A stretch of DNA of 64,000 bases from Deinococcus indicus. GTDB taxonomy: Bacteria; Deinococcota; Deinococci; Deinococcales; Deinococcaceae. Where the stretch lies: positions 1 through 64,000 of the forward strand of contig NZ_NHMK01000003.1 of NCBI RefSeq assembly GCF_002198095.1, written 5' to 3'. The stretch's first letter is position 1. Each line of letters begins with the position of its first letter. Shown one piece after another: positions 1-9,215 of the stretch. The notes beneath the pieces are model-generated. The model did no database searches and was not told the DNA's origin. It saw only the letters and a program-made list of their open reading frames with translations. Made by a program: the position numbers and the translations under genes.

Positions 1-2151
1 CCCCAGGTCGGGGATGACGTTCGCGTCCGCACGGGCCGCCACGACGTCGCCGTGATCGTCAACGTGCGCGGCGACGAGGTCCAGGTGCTCTACGCCGACG
101 GCACCCGCCCGTGGGTGCCCGCCAGCGCCCTGGAGAAGGCCCACACCGCCGAACAGCCCGAGCAGATCCAGCCCGCTACCGCGACCGCCCCGGAGGCCAG
201 CTGGGCGGTCGGGATGACCGTGGAATTCACGTATCCCCATCCCAACCCTGACTCCCGCGCCCAGGGCATCATCACGAAGATCTTCGACGACGGTAATCGC
301 CGGTACGACAAGGACTGCCAGGTCAAATACGGCAACGCCTTCTACTACCGCAACTTCGACGACCTCACCCTCATCGAAGTTCAGGAGAGCGCCCCGGCCC
401 CTGCGGAACCCGTCAAGGAACCCCAGCCCACGGCGCCGGCCACCGCCGCGCAGTTCGAAGTGCCGCAGTTCGAAGCGCCCACGCTGGGCCTGCAGGCCGT
501 GCCCTGGAACCGGATCCTGAACAGCAGCCTCAACCCCCGCAAGCACTTCGACGCGGACAGCCTGCGGGAACTCGCGGTCAGCATCTACCGCAAGGGCCTC
601 CAGCAGAACCTCGTCGCCCGCCCCCACCCCGACCGCCCCGGCCACTTCGAGATCGCCGCCGGGGAGCGCCGCTGGCGCGCCATCGGCCTGCTCACCCAGG
701 GCTTCGAGGTGGACGGGCACGAGTGGCTGGAATGGCCGGCCAGCACCCCCGTGAACGTCCTGGTGCAGGACCTCACGGACCTGGAACTGCTGGAGGTCGC
801 CACGGCCGAGAACGTCCAGCGGCGCCGCATGACCCCCATCGAGGAGGCCGACGCCTTCGCCGCCCTCGCGGATCACGGCAGCCCGGTCGAGGACATCGCC
901 GCGAAGTTCGGGTACACCCGCCGGACCGTCATCCGCCGCATCCAGATCAGCCGCGCCCTGTCCCCGCTGCTGCGTGACGAGTTCAACACCGGCAACCTGA
1001 CGCTCGCGCAGGTCGAAGTCCTCGTCACGGTCGCGCCGGAAGTGCAGGAGGCCGTCTGGAACGGGTACCTGCGCAGCAACCCGCGCCTGTACCCCCCGGA
1101 GCACATCCGCAAGCACCTACCGAACAACCTGTTCCTCGTCCGGCACCGGCAGTTCCCGCCCGCCTGGTACACCGGCGGGGTCGTCGAGGCGGACCTGTTC
1201 GACGACGTGGAACCGTACTTCCAGGACCCGGCGCAGGCCATGGAATGCCAGCTGCGGCACGCACGGGTCCTGGCGGATCAGGACGTGGCGGGCGGCGCGG
1301 CGTTCGCGGAAGTCGTGCTGAACGCCATGCGCCACCACTACGGCGAGAACGGCAACGGCGTTGTGTACAGCGTCAAGAACGGCGGCGAGATGGAACGCTG
1401 GGAGAACATCGGCGCCCGCCGCAGCTGGTCTCCCCTGCCCGACGGCGGGTACAGCGTCAAGAACCCCACCCCGGACAGCAGCGTCCCGTCCAGCAGCGGC
1501 ACCCAGGGCGCGGCTACCCAGCCCGGTGCGGCCCAGACCAGTGCCGTTCAGGCAGACCGGCCCGCCGTGCCCAGATACCCGGCCCCGTGGTCCCTGGAGG
1601 ACATCCGCATCGATGCGGCCCTGACCGGCCCTGACCGTCGCCGCCGCCTGCAGGCCGCGTACATCCTCGACAGCATGCTGGACCGCGAAGTCCCGCACAT
1701 CACGCCCGAACTCACCAGCGCGGCCGATCGCCTGGAGCTGCTGTTCAGCACGCACCTGAAGCGCAACGGGGACGGCTGGACCCTGAGCGCCGAGCCCAAG
1801 GATGAGACGGCGGAACTCGCGGTCGCCACCGAGATCCTGCGCCTGCTGCTCACCCTGACCAGCGCGGACCTCGACACGCTGTTCTACGGGTACTTCCACC
1901 GCGAGTTGAGCTTCTCGAACACGGCCGCCCCGACCGCGCTGGGCAACCTGGACCCGTTCACGCTGACGGAAGGGTTCATGGGAGGCTGCGACACGCTCGC
2001 CCTTCAGGAGATCTGGGACGACGCGGGCCTGGGCGACCGGGCGAACACCACGGACGAGTACCTGCGGTCGATGCTGCTCGAAGAGGCCCCCACCCTGGCC
2101 GCGCGTGGCTTCCTGCCCCGGCCCCTGCGCCCCGAGGCCGCCGATGACTGA
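1..2151 (+). CDS. Large ParB-fold DNA-binding protein, 5' end outside the window
   Basis: The frame is open to the left edge, and the first 17 codons (PQVGDDVRVRTGRHDVAVIV) form the start of an SH3/KOW-like strand pattern. The gene is therefore probably cut by the window rather than starting at the GTG at 52. Numbering from that GTG, a second small beta domain lies near residues 52-105. A ParB/Spo0J N-terminal domain lies near 150-270 with the GERRWRA nucleotide-binding motif at about 204-210. A helix-turn-helix follows near 281-303 (EDIAAKFGYTRRTVIRRIQ). The C-terminal 350 residues are unrecognised. At about 700 residues it is more than twice a normal ParB and has no adjacent ParA. It heads the early operon, so a role in phage DNA binding or replication is as likely as partition. 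Its last 8 bases overlap the next gene. Confidence 0.8.
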   Translation, partial: PQVGDDVRVRTGRHDVAVIVNVRGDEVQVLYADGTRPWVPASALEKAHTAEQPEQIQPATATAPEASWAVGMTVEFTYPHPNPDSRAQGIITKIFDDGNRRYDKDCQVKYGNAFYYRNFDDLTLIEVQESAPAPAEPVKEPQPTAPATAAQFEVPQFEAPTLGLQAVPWNRILNSSLNPRKHFDADSLRELAVSIYRKGLQQNLVARPHPDRPGHFEIAAGERRWRAIGLLTQGFEVDGHEWLEWPASTPVNVLVQDLTDLELLEVATAENVQRRRMTPIEEADAFAALADHGSPVEDIAAKFGYTRRTVIRRIQISRALSPLLRDEFNTGNLTLAQVEVLVTVAPEVQEAVWNGYLRSNPRLYPPEHIRKHLPNNLFLVRHRQFPPAWYTGGVVEADLFDDVEPYFQDPAQAMECQLRHARVLADQDVAGGAAFAEVVLNAMRHHYGENGNGVVYSVKNGGEMERWENIGARRSWSPLPDGGYSVKNPTPDSSVPSSSGTQGAATQPGAAQTSAVQADRPAVPRYPAPWSLEDIRIDAALTGPDRRRRLQAAYILDSMLDREVPHITPELTSAADRLELLFSTHLKRNGDGWTLSAEPKDETAELAVATEILRLLLTLTSADLDTLFYGYFHRELSFSNTAAPTALGNLDPFTLTEGFMGGCDTLALQEIWDDAGLGDRANTTDEYLRSMLLEEAPTLAARGFLPRPLRPEAADD

Positions 2152-2479
2152 ACCCGCCTTCACCCCGGCCGTGCACTTCGAACTGGAGTTCAAGTCCGAC
2201 TACCGCCAGCTGCTGGGTCACCCTGGCCACCCGGCGCAGGTCATGTACGCCAGCGCCCTGCTGGCCGTGTTCGGGCTGCCCCTCAACACGCCCGTCCGCC
2301 TGAGCATCCGCTTCACGGACCGCAACCAGCTGATCGCCGTCAACGGCCCCGTGGCTCACGAGGCCTCTCCGGCGGAGGTCGGCGCGGCGCTGAACGCGGC
2401 GGGCGCCATCGTGGCCACCACCTTCGTCCTGCAGACGCACGTGATCACCGACCTGAACGGGGAGGTCAGTCATGCGTGA
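2144..2479 (+). CDS. Hypothetical early protein, 111 aa
   Basis: I do not recognise this protein. The ATG at 2144 overlaps the end of the large ParB-fold gene by 8 bases, and this junction decides the start over an upstream in-frame codon. The protein is compact with no membrane segment. The middle reads like an alpha/beta fold (RLSIRFTDRNQLIAVNG), and the C-terminal part looks like a strand pair. It overlaps the next gene by 8 bases, so translation is probably coupled through the operon. Confidence 0.7.
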   Translation: MTEPAFTPAVHFELEFKSDYRQLLGHPGHPAQVMYASALLAVFGLPLNTPVRLSIRFTDRNQLIAVNGPVAHEASPAEVGAALNAAGAIVATTFVLQTHVITDLNGEVSHA

Positions 2480-2741
2480 CCTGAACCGCCTTCAGTTCAT
2501 GGCCGCCCCCCAGGGCAACCAGACCGCCCGCGTGGCCGTCGCCGTGGTGGGCGGGGAGGTCGTCGCGCACGCCCGCACCCTCGCGGACGCCCTGACGCTC
2601 GAAGCGGGCTGGCACGCCTACATGCGCGGACGGCCCCGCGCTCACGGTGGGAACGCCCGCGAGCGGACGCACTGGTACCGCGGCTGGGACCGCGCGCAGG
2701 CCTGGGTCAAGCAGCGCAGCCGCGCCCGGCAGGTGGCGTGA
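2472..2741 (+). CDS. Small basic hypothetical protein, 89 aa
   Basis: The function is unknown. The sequence is rich in Arg and Trp toward the C-terminus (HWYRGWDRAQAWVKQRSR), and its basic charge suits a nucleic-acid-associated role, which is inference only. The ATG sits inside the end of the preceding gene, and its own stop overlaps the next start as TGATG. Codon use matches the neighbours. Confidence 0.7.
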   Translation: MRDLNRLQFMAAPQGNQTARVAVAVVGGEVVAHARTLADALTLEAGWHAYMRGRPRAHGGNARERTHWYRGWDRAQAWVKQRSRARQVA

Positions 2742-3277
2742 TGGACGTCCTCACCGCCCACAACGCACGCGGGTACCTGCACGCCGTCACCTGCGACAGC
2801 CCCGCCGGGTTTGGGGAACTGTTCGCCCGCACCATGCGCGCTCAGGGCTGCACCGTCACGCGCCGCAGCATGGCCGACCACCTCGCCCAGATCGCCGCCG
2901 GCCGGGCGGGTCACGTCCGCGCGGACTCGCCCGCGCAGGTGGCCGCGCCCGCCCTTCCGGAAGTCGGAAGCACTCTCACGGTCCCGCACCTGGGCGCCGG
3001 CGTCGTGATCACCGTCCTGACCTGGCCGGACGGCACGCAGGCCGCACTGGTCCGCGCCCGCGATGGCGAGAGCCTCGCCCGGCCGGGCCAGTGGACGCCC
3101 CTGGATGCACCTACTCAGGCCACGCAGGACGCCCCACCACCTGAATCACCCATGCCGCCACCCGAACCACCCATCCAGCTGCCCGAACCACCCATCGACC
3201 CGCCCATGCCCGCCGCGCCCGTCCTCTCCGCCCCCACGTGCATGCCGACGCTGTTCGGCGACTGGAGCCCCGCATGA
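2741..3277 (+). CDS. Hypothetical protein with proline-rich tail, 178 aa
   Basis: Residues 1-125 look like a folded domain with no recognised family. A strongly repetitive Pro/Glu segment follows (repeats of PEPPI and PEPPM near residues 130-155) and then a short tail. The ATG at 2741 is chosen over the in-frame GTG three bases earlier because it makes a TGATG junction with the upstream stop. The Pro-rich stretch resembles a flexible linker or protein-interaction region. Confidence 0.65.
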   Translation: MDVLTAHNARGYLHAVTCDSPAGFGELFARTMRAQGCTVTRRSMADHLAQIAAGRAGHVRADSPAQVAAPALPEVGSTLTVPHLGAGVVITVLTWPDGTQAALVRARDGESLARPGQWTPLDAPTQATQDAPPPESPMPPPEPPIQLPEPPIDPPMPAAPVLSAPTCMPTLFGDWSPA

Positions 3278-4968
3278 CCGATCCCGCCCCCACCTACGCC
3301 ATCCTCGACACCGACCTGCCCGCTGGCGGCAGCCTCAGCGACCGCATGGCCGTTCTGGAAAGCCGCGCCGACCTGATCGAAGGCCTGCGCGTCGAGATCG
3401 ACGAGCACGAAGCCACCATCCGCGACGCGAAGGTCCGCCGCGACGTCGCCGCCAGCCGCCTGAGCGTCGCCCTGCACGCCGCCGACCTGCTGCGCGACAT
3501 CGAGCACTCCATCGCGCCGCTGCTCGGCACGGCCCGCCGCACCCACCTCCCGAGCGGCACCACGGCCGCCAGCCCTGCCCCGGACGGCCTGGCCAGCCTG
3601 ATCGACACGCTCGAACCCGTCACCATCACGCCGGAACTGGAGCCCGCACCCGCCCAGGTGACCGAGTTGTCCGAACCGGACGTCCAGCCCAGCCCTGAAC
3701 CCGTGGCCGTCACGAACACCCTGGACCTGGTGTTCCCCGCCGGGTTCGAACTCACCGCGCGGGCCGTGGTGTACCTCGACGTTCTCGCTCACCCCGGCGC
3801 GACCCTCCCCGAGATCACAGACCGCACGGCCCTGCTGAGCAAGACCGTCAATGGCGTGCTCAGCCGTGGGACGGCCTGCCTGGACTTCTCCCGCGTCGGC
3901 GCGCCCAGCCAGTACACCCTCACGGACAGTGGCGTCAGTTACCTGCGCCAGCTGCACGCCTACGCCGTGAGCCAGACGACCCAGGCGGAGGAAGACAGTC
4001 CCGAAGAGCCGGAAGAGGTTGACCCGGAACCCACTGTCGAAGCACTCGAGTCACCGGAAGTCCCTGCCGAGGAAGTCGCCGCCACGCAAGAACCTGCCGT
4101 GGAAACGCCGGTCGAGGAGAACCCTGCCCCCGCCCCGGATCCGGTCCGCGAGAAGGAGTCGATCAAGGCGGTCAAAGGGGCGCCAACCAAGCGGGCCAAA
4201 CCGGCACCCGCCCAGCCGACTGAACCGACGGCTGGCAGCGCCCAGGCCCGCGCGCTGGACTTCCTGCGCGAACACGGCCCCGCCACCCCGCAGGGACTCG
4301 CCGCGCACCTCGGCATGCCCCGCCTGCCCACCGGCGCCGTGATCTCCCAGCTCGTGAAGCACGGGTACGCCACCCAGACGGACACCGACCCCAGGCTCAT
4401 CCTGATTCCCGGCGACACCCGCCTCCCCGCGAAACCCGCGCAGCAGGCGGCGGCCGGGCCGTCGGTCACGCTGACCGCGCCCGCTGACGCTGGCTCGCCC
4501 AGCCAGGAGGAACTCAAGGCCCGCCTCCGCGAGAACGCCGAAGCGGTCCGCGCGGTCCTCGGCAAGAAACCCATGACGGAACTGGACCTCCGAGCCAAGC
4601 TCCCCGACATGAACCTCAGCCACCTGCGCGCCGCACTCGGGTACCTCGAAGAAGGCGGCACCGTGCGCCGCGTGCCCGGCCCCACGCCCGCCAGCCGCGC
4701 CGCGTACGCCCTGGACGAACTGGACCTGCCCGCCCCGACCCTGGACCACCTGACCGCCGAGGGCCGCATGGTCGAGGTGCACCTCGCGCAGGTCACGGAC
4801 CGCAGCGAACGGGACACCGCGTCGAACATGGCCCTGAAACTCGGCCTGCCCCGCGAGCAGGTCGAGGAGGCCCTCGCGGTCCTGCACGCCCAGGGCCGCC
4901 TCCGCTGGAGCCGCACCGGGATGCTCGTCCACTACTCCCTCACGACCGCCGGCGAGGTGGCCGCGTGA
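3274..4968 (+). CDS. Multi-winged-helix DNA-binding protein, 564 aa
   Basis: The start ATG at 3274 overlaps the upstream stop as ATGA. Several segments look like winged-helix units: about 155-230 (ARAVVYLDVLAHPGATLPEI), about 315-370 (ARALDFLREHGPATPQGLAA followed by a wing), about 410-470 (MTELDLRAKLPDMNLSHLRA) and the C-terminus. An acidic linker rich in Glu and Pro lies near residues 230-300. Such tandem-wHTH proteins bind DNA or act as scaffolds; the target is unknown. It lies in the early operon directly before a coiled-coil protein, so the two may work together. Confidence 0.7.
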   Translation: MTDPAPTYAILDTDLPAGGSLSDRMAVLESRADLIEGLRVEIDEHEATIRDAKVRRDVAASRLSVALHAADLLRDIEHSIAPLLGTARRTHLPSGTTAASPAPDGLASLIDTLEPVTITPELEPAPAQVTELSEPDVQPSPEPVAVTNTLDLVFPAGFELTARAVVYLDVLAHPGATLPEITDRTALLSKTVNGVLSRGTACLDFSRVGAPSQYTLTDSGVSYLRQLHAYAVSQTTQAEEDSPEEPEEVDPEPTVEALESPEVPAEEVAATQEPAVETPVEENPAPAPDPVREKESIKAVKGAPTKRAKPAPAQPTEPTAGSAQARALDFLREHGPATPQGLAAHLGMPRLPTGAVISQLVKHGYATQTDTDPRLILIPGDTRLPAKPAQQAAAGPSVTLTAPADAGSPSQEELKARLRENAEAVRAVLGKKPMTELDLRAKLPDMNLSHLRAALGYLEEGGTVRRVPGPTPASRAAYALDELDLPAPTLDHLTAEGRMVEVHLAQVTDRSERDTASNMALKLGLPREQVEEALAVLHAQGRLRWSRTGMLVHYSLTTAGEVAA

Positions 4969-6140
4969 ACGCCCTCGGCAGCCGCTACCTGATCGCCCAG
5001 GCCGTGCAGGCCTCCCTGCGCGGCAAGGACCAGCGCCTCAAGTCGTACACCGTCGGCGAGCACGACCTCACGCTGCACCTCGACCGGGTGGAACTCACCG
5101 CCAGGAGTGAGCACGCCGCGCGGCGCATCGAGAACGTCATCCGCACCATGCCCGACGCGCAGCTCGGCCGGTACGTGCGCGACGCGGAACACCTCCTGAA
5201 CCGCCTCCTGGCCCAGCAGACCGGGACGGCCTCCGCGCCCCTGATCCGCCTCGCGCTCAGCTGCGTGCAGTCGGGCGTGGCGGGCCTCATGCGCGGCGGC
5301 TCAAAGGTCGCCGTGAGCGACATCAACGCGCAGATCACGCAGTTCGACGAGCAGTTGTTCACCACCCTGAACAGCGAGCTGGAGTACGTCCGCGAGACTG
5401 CCCGTCTCCGCGTCGAACAGAAGGACGCGGACATCCAGCGCCTGATCGCGCAGGCGGATCAGGAGATGAAAGCCGACTACGCCCGCTGCGTGGCGGACCT
5501 CGAAACCCGCAAGGCGGAACTGGACGCCCGTGAGGCCACGCTGCGCGAGCAGGTGGAGGCGGACCTGCAGATGGCCCTGCGTGCCGCCGATCAGGCCCAG
5601 GCGGACGCCAGTGAGGCCCGCCGGCAGCTGGACGCCGCGAGCGCCCAGATCACCCGCGAACGCGCCGCGCACGAACAGGCCCTCGCGGAATTGAAGCGCA
5701 CCCTGGCCGCCGAGCGGACCGCCACCATCAACCGCGACCGGGACACCCGCAACCAGATCCACCAGCTCGAACAGGACAAGCGAACCCTGTCGTCCACGGT
5801 CGGGCACCTCAACCAGGAGTGCGAACGCCTCGAGGCGGAACTCGCGACCGCCCGGACCGCCGCCCCCGAACCCGCCCCCGTTCCCGTCCCGGCTGCCCTG
5901 GAGGTCACCGCCATGCCCACCCCCACCCTGAACCCCCGACTGGCCGCCATGAGCTGCGCCGTGTACCTCACCGCGCACGGCATCCCCACCCGCGCCGACG
6001 GCGACCACCTCACCGGCGAGCAGACCGTCCAGCGCAGCGAACTGATCGTCGCGTGGTCCACCGAGTACCCGACCGACGAAGCCCGCCGCGCCCACCTGCG
6101 CGCCAGTATCCGCCCACTCCTCGCCCAGGACGCCGCGTGA
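4965..6140 (+). CDS. Coiled-coil protein, 391 aa
   Basis: It starts at a GTG that overlaps the previous stop (GTGA). Residues about 105-300 are a long heptad-rich coiled coil with many Glu, Ala, Arg and Leu (for example DADIQRLIAQADQEMKADYA and later ERDTRNQIHQLEQDKRTLSS-like stretches). A short Pro-rich linker and a compact C-terminal domain of about 70 residues follow. No enzymatic motif is visible. It could be structural or a partner of the multi-winged-helix protein immediately upstream, with which it shares a 4-base overlap. Confidence 0.7.
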   Translation: MNALGSRYLIAQAVQASLRGKDQRLKSYTVGEHDLTLHLDRVELTARSEHAARRIENVIRTMPDAQLGRYVRDAEHLLNRLLAQQTGTASAPLIRLALSCVQSGVAGLMRGGSKVAVSDINAQITQFDEQLFTTLNSELEYVRETARLRVEQKDADIQRLIAQADQEMKADYARCVADLETRKAELDAREATLREQVEADLQMALRAADQAQADASEARRQLDAASAQITRERAAHEQALAELKRTLAAERTATINRDRDTRNQIHQLEQDKRTLSSTVGHLNQECERLEAELATARTAAPEPAPVPVPAALEVTAMPTPTLNPRLAAMSCAVYLTAHGIPTRADGDHLTGEQTVQRSELIVAWSTEYPTDEARRAHLRASIRPLLAQDAA

Positions 6141-6598
6141 CCACCCCGCCCGTCCTCCTGGCGCTGAGCGTTCAGGAACCCTGGAGTACCGCCATCCTGG
6201 ATCTCGGCAAGGACGTCGAGAACCGCGACTGGCACCGCAGCCCCGGCCTGCTCGCCCAGGCCCGCCGCCTCGTCGGCCGGCGACTGATGCTGCACGCCGG
6301 GAAGACCTTCGACGACAGCGGCGTCCCGTTTATCCGCACGCTGACCGGGCAGCGCGTCCTGAAGACGGACTGCACCCTCGGCGCGGTCCTGGGTGTCGTC
6401 ACCCTGAAGGCCGTCACGGTTGACGGCAGGCCCACCAGCCGCTGGGCAGCCTGTGACGCCGTGCACCTGCACCTCGCCGACCCCATTCGCCTGACCGACC
6501 CCATCCGCTGCCGGGGCGCCCTGGGCTTCTTCTGCCCGGACGACACCGTGCAGGAACGGGTGCGCCGCCAGCTGGCCGCGCAGGGCGTGACGCTGTGA
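6137..6598 (+). CDS. ASCH-domain protein, 153 aa
   Basis: The start is a GTG in a GTGA overlap with the upstream stop. The N-terminal sequence (LLALSVQEPWSTAILDLGKD, then VENRDWHR, then RLMLHAGK) matches the ASCH (PUA-like) fold signature, in which an S-x-x-x-P-W segment, an EnR segment and a HAGK strand line the nucleic-acid pocket. ASCH proteins are linked to RNA binding, and some hydrolyse modified cytidines. In phages they are common accessory genes. The specific substrate here cannot be deduced. It sits among nucleotide-metabolism-type genes. Confidence 0.8.
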   Translation: MTTPPVLLALSVQEPWSTAILDLGKDVENRDWHRSPGLLAQARRLVGRRLMLHAGKTFDDSGVPFIRTLTGQRVLKTDCTLGAVLGVVTLKAVTVDGRPTSRWAACDAVHLHLADPIRLTDPIRCRGALGFFCPDDTVQERVRRQLAAQGVTL

Positions 6599-7425
6599 CC
6601 ACCCCGCTCAAGCCCGCCGCGCCGGAAACGGAAGGGCGCGGCCCCATGCTCCTGCGGGTCGCGCACGCCAACGCCGGCCGGTGGATCACCGTCACGCAAC
6701 TGCGCGACCTGCTCGGCATGGAAGAAACCAGGCACTACGCCAAACGGGCCGCGTACCTGCACCGCACCGGCCGTCTCGACCGCCAGCACGCCGCCGACCA
6801 CCGCCCCGACCGCCCCCGCTTCGAGTACCGGTTCCGCGCGTGGCCGCAGACCCCGGCCCTGCGCGCCACGACCGAACTCGAAGCCGGCACGGACGCCAGC
6901 GAGGCCGCCCGCACCGCCCGGTACCAGCAGACCGTCACCCGCCGCCGCGCCGCCATCACGGCCGCCGCCGCGCAGATCCTGACCGTCCTGCGCGCCGCGC
7001 CCGGCCCCGTTCCGGAACAGGACCTCCTGGCCGCCGTGTCGCACCTGAGCGTCACCACGGCCCGCGAGACGCTGACGTACCTCGTGCACGAGACGCAGGA
7101 CGCCCTGATGATCACGGGCACCACCCGCCGCGCCCGCGCCACCACGTACGAGGCGGTCCGCAGCGGCCTGCCCCGCGTGGCTGTGCGGCCCCTCACGCCC
7201 GACGCGGAGGCCGTCCAGGGTCTGCTGCGCGCCGCCACGGACCGCGACGCCAGCCTCTCCCGGCAGGCACTGATGGAACAGACCCGCTGGCCCTGGCCAC
7301 GCATCGAGAAGGCCCTGTCCCTCCTGGAAGCGCACGGCCTGCTGGCCCTGCGGCCCGTCGGCGCGTCCGTCCTGTTCCGCCACGCCCCCACCCCCGCCCC
7401 CGCACGCCAGAAGAAGGTCGCATGA
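6595..7425 (+). CDS. Winged-helix-type DNA-binding protein, 276 aa
   Basis: The GTG start is in a 4-base overlap with the ASCH gene. There are two or three helix-rich segments with wHTH character: residues 20-70 (VTQLRDLLGMEETRHYAKRA), 120-170 (TAAAAQILTVLRAAPGPVPE and following) and 205-255 (ASLSRQALMEQTRWPWPRIE). The organisation echoes the tandem-wHTH protein encoded at 3274. The function is probably DNA binding, with no known target. Confidence 0.6.
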   Translation: MTTPLKPAAPETEGRGPMLLRVAHANAGRWITVTQLRDLLGMEETRHYAKRAAYLHRTGRLDRQHAADHRPDRPRFEYRFRAWPQTPALRATTELEAGTDASEAARTARYQQTVTRRRAAITAAAAQILTVLRAAPGPVPEQDLLAAVSHLSVTTARETLTYLVHETQDALMITGTTRRARATTYEAVRSGLPRVAVRPLTPDAEAVQGLLRAATDRDASLSRQALMEQTRWPWPRIEKALSLLEAHGLLALRPVGASVLFRHAPTPAPARQKKVA

Positions 7426-7964
7426 ACCACGTCCCCACCGTCCACCAACTCGCCACCCGCACCCGCCAGATCAACGCCAGCAACGACTGGGGCACCGACT
7501 TCACGCCCGCGCAGATCCCGCAGTTCCTCGCGCTGATCCACAGCGAGATCACCGAGGCGCACCACGAACGCGACCGAGCCAAGCGTGCCCGCGAACTGGG
7601 CGACGTGATCGTCCGTGCCCTTGACCTGTGCGAATTGATTCGCCCCGGCCTGATCGGGAGCCGCCTGACGACACTCGAGCACCACCGACCGGGCCTGCTC
7701 ATGCGTTGGGCAACCCGCCGGCATCGCAGCGTGTACGAGTCGAGCCTGCACGCCCGGACCAGCGCCGCACTGGAAACGTTCCGGAAGGCGCCGGCGGACC
7801 AGATGCCCGGCCAGGTGGTCGTCGATCTGAGCCGCCTGATCTGCGCCGCGAACTTCGTGTTGCTGTGCGAGCAGCCGCGCGGCACGACGCCCACCGACCT
7901 GATCTCCGGAATCCTCGACGCGAACAGCGCACGGGGCAAACGCCATGGCGGTCGCCGATGCTGA
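7422..7964 (+). CDS. MazG-like nucleotide pyrophosphohydrolase, 180 aa
   Basis: It starts at an ATG overlapping the upstream stop (ATGA). The N-terminal half has the all-alpha NTP-pyrophosphohydrolase metal motif: EITE in LIHSEITEAHHE, then ELGD in ARELGDVIVRALDLCE. The C-terminus (ILDANSARGKRHGGRR) is the basic RHGG tail common in short phage MazG-like proteins. Such enzymes hydrolyse non-canonical or signalling NTPs (for example ppGpp or modified dNTPs) to NMP and PPi. The substrate here is unknown. At 180 residues it is longer than the single-domain form; residues 100-150 may be a degenerate second repeat. Confidence 0.75.
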   Translation: MNHVPTVHQLATRTRQINASNDWGTDFTPAQIPQFLALIHSEITEAHHERDRAKRARELGDVIVRALDLCELIRPGLIGSRLTTLEHHRPGLLMRWATRRHRSVYESSLHARTSAALETFRKAPADQMPGQVVVDLSRLICAANFVLLCEQPRGTTPTDLISGILDANSARGKRHGGRRC

Positions 7965-8380
7965 CCAGCCCCCGCGACGTGAACGGCAACCCCATCGCCA
8001 CCACCGCCAGTCTGTGCTCCCTTGCCGACTGGGCACTCAGCGACGACACCGGCGCCAGCAGCCTCTGCATTGCCCGCATCCTGGCCGGCCGACCGGACCC
8101 GGGCAGCGCCCACAACTACCCGCACGACACCGGGGACCTGGGCCGCTGCCTGCGCCTCATCCGCGCCGTCCCGCAGGCCCGCGACGCCGTCCGCGCCCTC
8201 GCCGAACGCCCCGGACACCACGTCTGGGCGGAGTTGCATGCCATCTGGGACAACCTCACCGAGCAGGCCCAGCGGGACGGCGTCACCGACCACCGCAGTA
8301 CCTTCGGGAACGGCCCCAGCACCACCGGTCTCATGCTCCGCGCCGCCATCGGCCTCGGCCGCGCCCGGAGCAACCAGTGA
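7958..8380 (+). CDS. Hypothetical phage protein, 140 aa
   Basis: The ATG overlaps the MazG-like gene by 7 bases. The central motif HNYPHDTGDLGRCLRLI resembles a conserved segment (YP-hD-x-D-hGRC-hRL) that I associate with uncharacterised phage and prophage proteins in early or replication modules. That association is from memory and was not searched. No enzymatic residues are evident. Confidence 0.6.
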   Translation: MLTSPRDVNGNPIATTASLCSLADWALSDDTGASSLCIARILAGRPDPGSAHNYPHDTGDLGRCLRLIRAVPQARDAVRALAERPGHHVWAELHAIWDNLTEQAQRDGVTDHRSTFGNGPSTTGLMLRAAIGLGRARSNQ

Positions 8381-8649
8381 CCGGCCCGCACCCCGGCGCG
8401 AGCGTGGCCAACCGGCGCCGCCTCATGGTCCTGGCCGACACCGGCGTCCGCAGCAGCGACCCCCTCACCGCCGCCGAAGCCCTGATCGAACTGCCGAAAG
8501 TTGCCGCCGGGATCCTGGAAGGCATCTCCGGGCAGCCCGTCATGGCCTTCATGGCAATCGGAGAGGAGGACGTGCAGGCCCTGCGGGAGTTCCTCCTCGC
8601 CCGGCAGGGACTCGCAGGCCTGGAACGTCACGTCGAGGCGCAGCCATGA
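8377..8649 (+). CDS. Hypothetical protein, 90 aa
   Basis: The GTG start is in a GTGA overlap. It is a small helical protein (EALIELPKVAAGILEGI, then EEDVQALREFLLARQGL) with no cysteine cluster and no membrane segment. I do not recognise it. The position inside the overlapping operon and matching codon use support it as a real gene. Confidence 0.55.
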   Translation: MTGPHPGASVANRRRLMVLADTGVRSSDPLTAAEALIELPKVAAGILEGISGQPVMAFMAIGEEDVQALREFLLARQGLAGLERHVEAQP

Positions 8650-9203
8650 CCGCCCTCACCCCCCGACAGGAAGCGAACCTCGCGCGCCTATGTGATCAGT
8701 GCTGGAAGCCGCAGCGCGAGTGCCAGTGCGTGACGTTCGAAGGCGTGCACGGGCACAGCTACGCGGGCGGCGGTCCTGCCGAGTCGCAGGCGACCTGGGG
8801 CGATCACGCTCCGGACCACCGCACGTGGTGGGGCTGGGCACTCAAGAACGCGATGGACGAAGCGACCCGCCTGGCCGACGCCTTGCCGGGCAGTCCCGCC
8901 GCGCAGGCCTGGCTACTGCATGCCGTCGTTCTCCGGGAGGACCTGCACGCCCTGGGGTACGACTACCCGTTCGCGCCGGCGCCGCAGCACCCGCCCGAGT
9001 ACGAGCAGATCTGGCTGTGGGCTGAGCGGGGGTACTACGTGCAGGTCCTGGCGGCCGACCCGGTCACGCTCACGGGTTTCATCGTCTTCCCTAACCCTGC
9101 CCCCGAAGAGATGAGCGGCGCCTGCAACTGGGAACGCGAACTCCTCACGTACGCCTACCCCGACGCCAAAGCGTTCATCGACGCCGTCGCCCTGAGCAAT
9201 TGA
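8646..9203 (+). CDS. Putative zinc-finger hypothetical protein, 185 aa
   Basis: The ATG overlaps the previous stop. Four cysteines near the N-terminus (CDQCWKPQRECQC, residues about 17-29) plus nearby histidines (GVHGHSY) suggest a metal-binding site. The remainder is Trp- and Tyr-rich without a known motif. Its stop is followed by 12 bases and a fresh ribosome-binding site, one of the few real gaps in this operon. Confidence 0.6.
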   Translation: MTALTPRQEANLARLCDQCWKPQRECQCVTFEGVHGHSYAGGGPAESQATWGDHAPDHRTWWGWALKNAMDEATRLADALPGSPAAQAWLLHAVVLREDLHALGYDYPFAPAPQHPPEYEQIWLWAERGYYVQVLAADPVTLTGFIVFPNPAPEEMSGACNWERELLTYAYPDAKAFIDAVALSN

Positions 9204-9215
9204 CAAGGACACCCC

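Noticed and set aside
1117..2193. 358-codon - strand frame under the large ParB-fold gene
   Set aside because: Gly/Arg/Val/Ala/Gln-rich antisense shadow with no motif. The + strand frame has a clear ParB domain.
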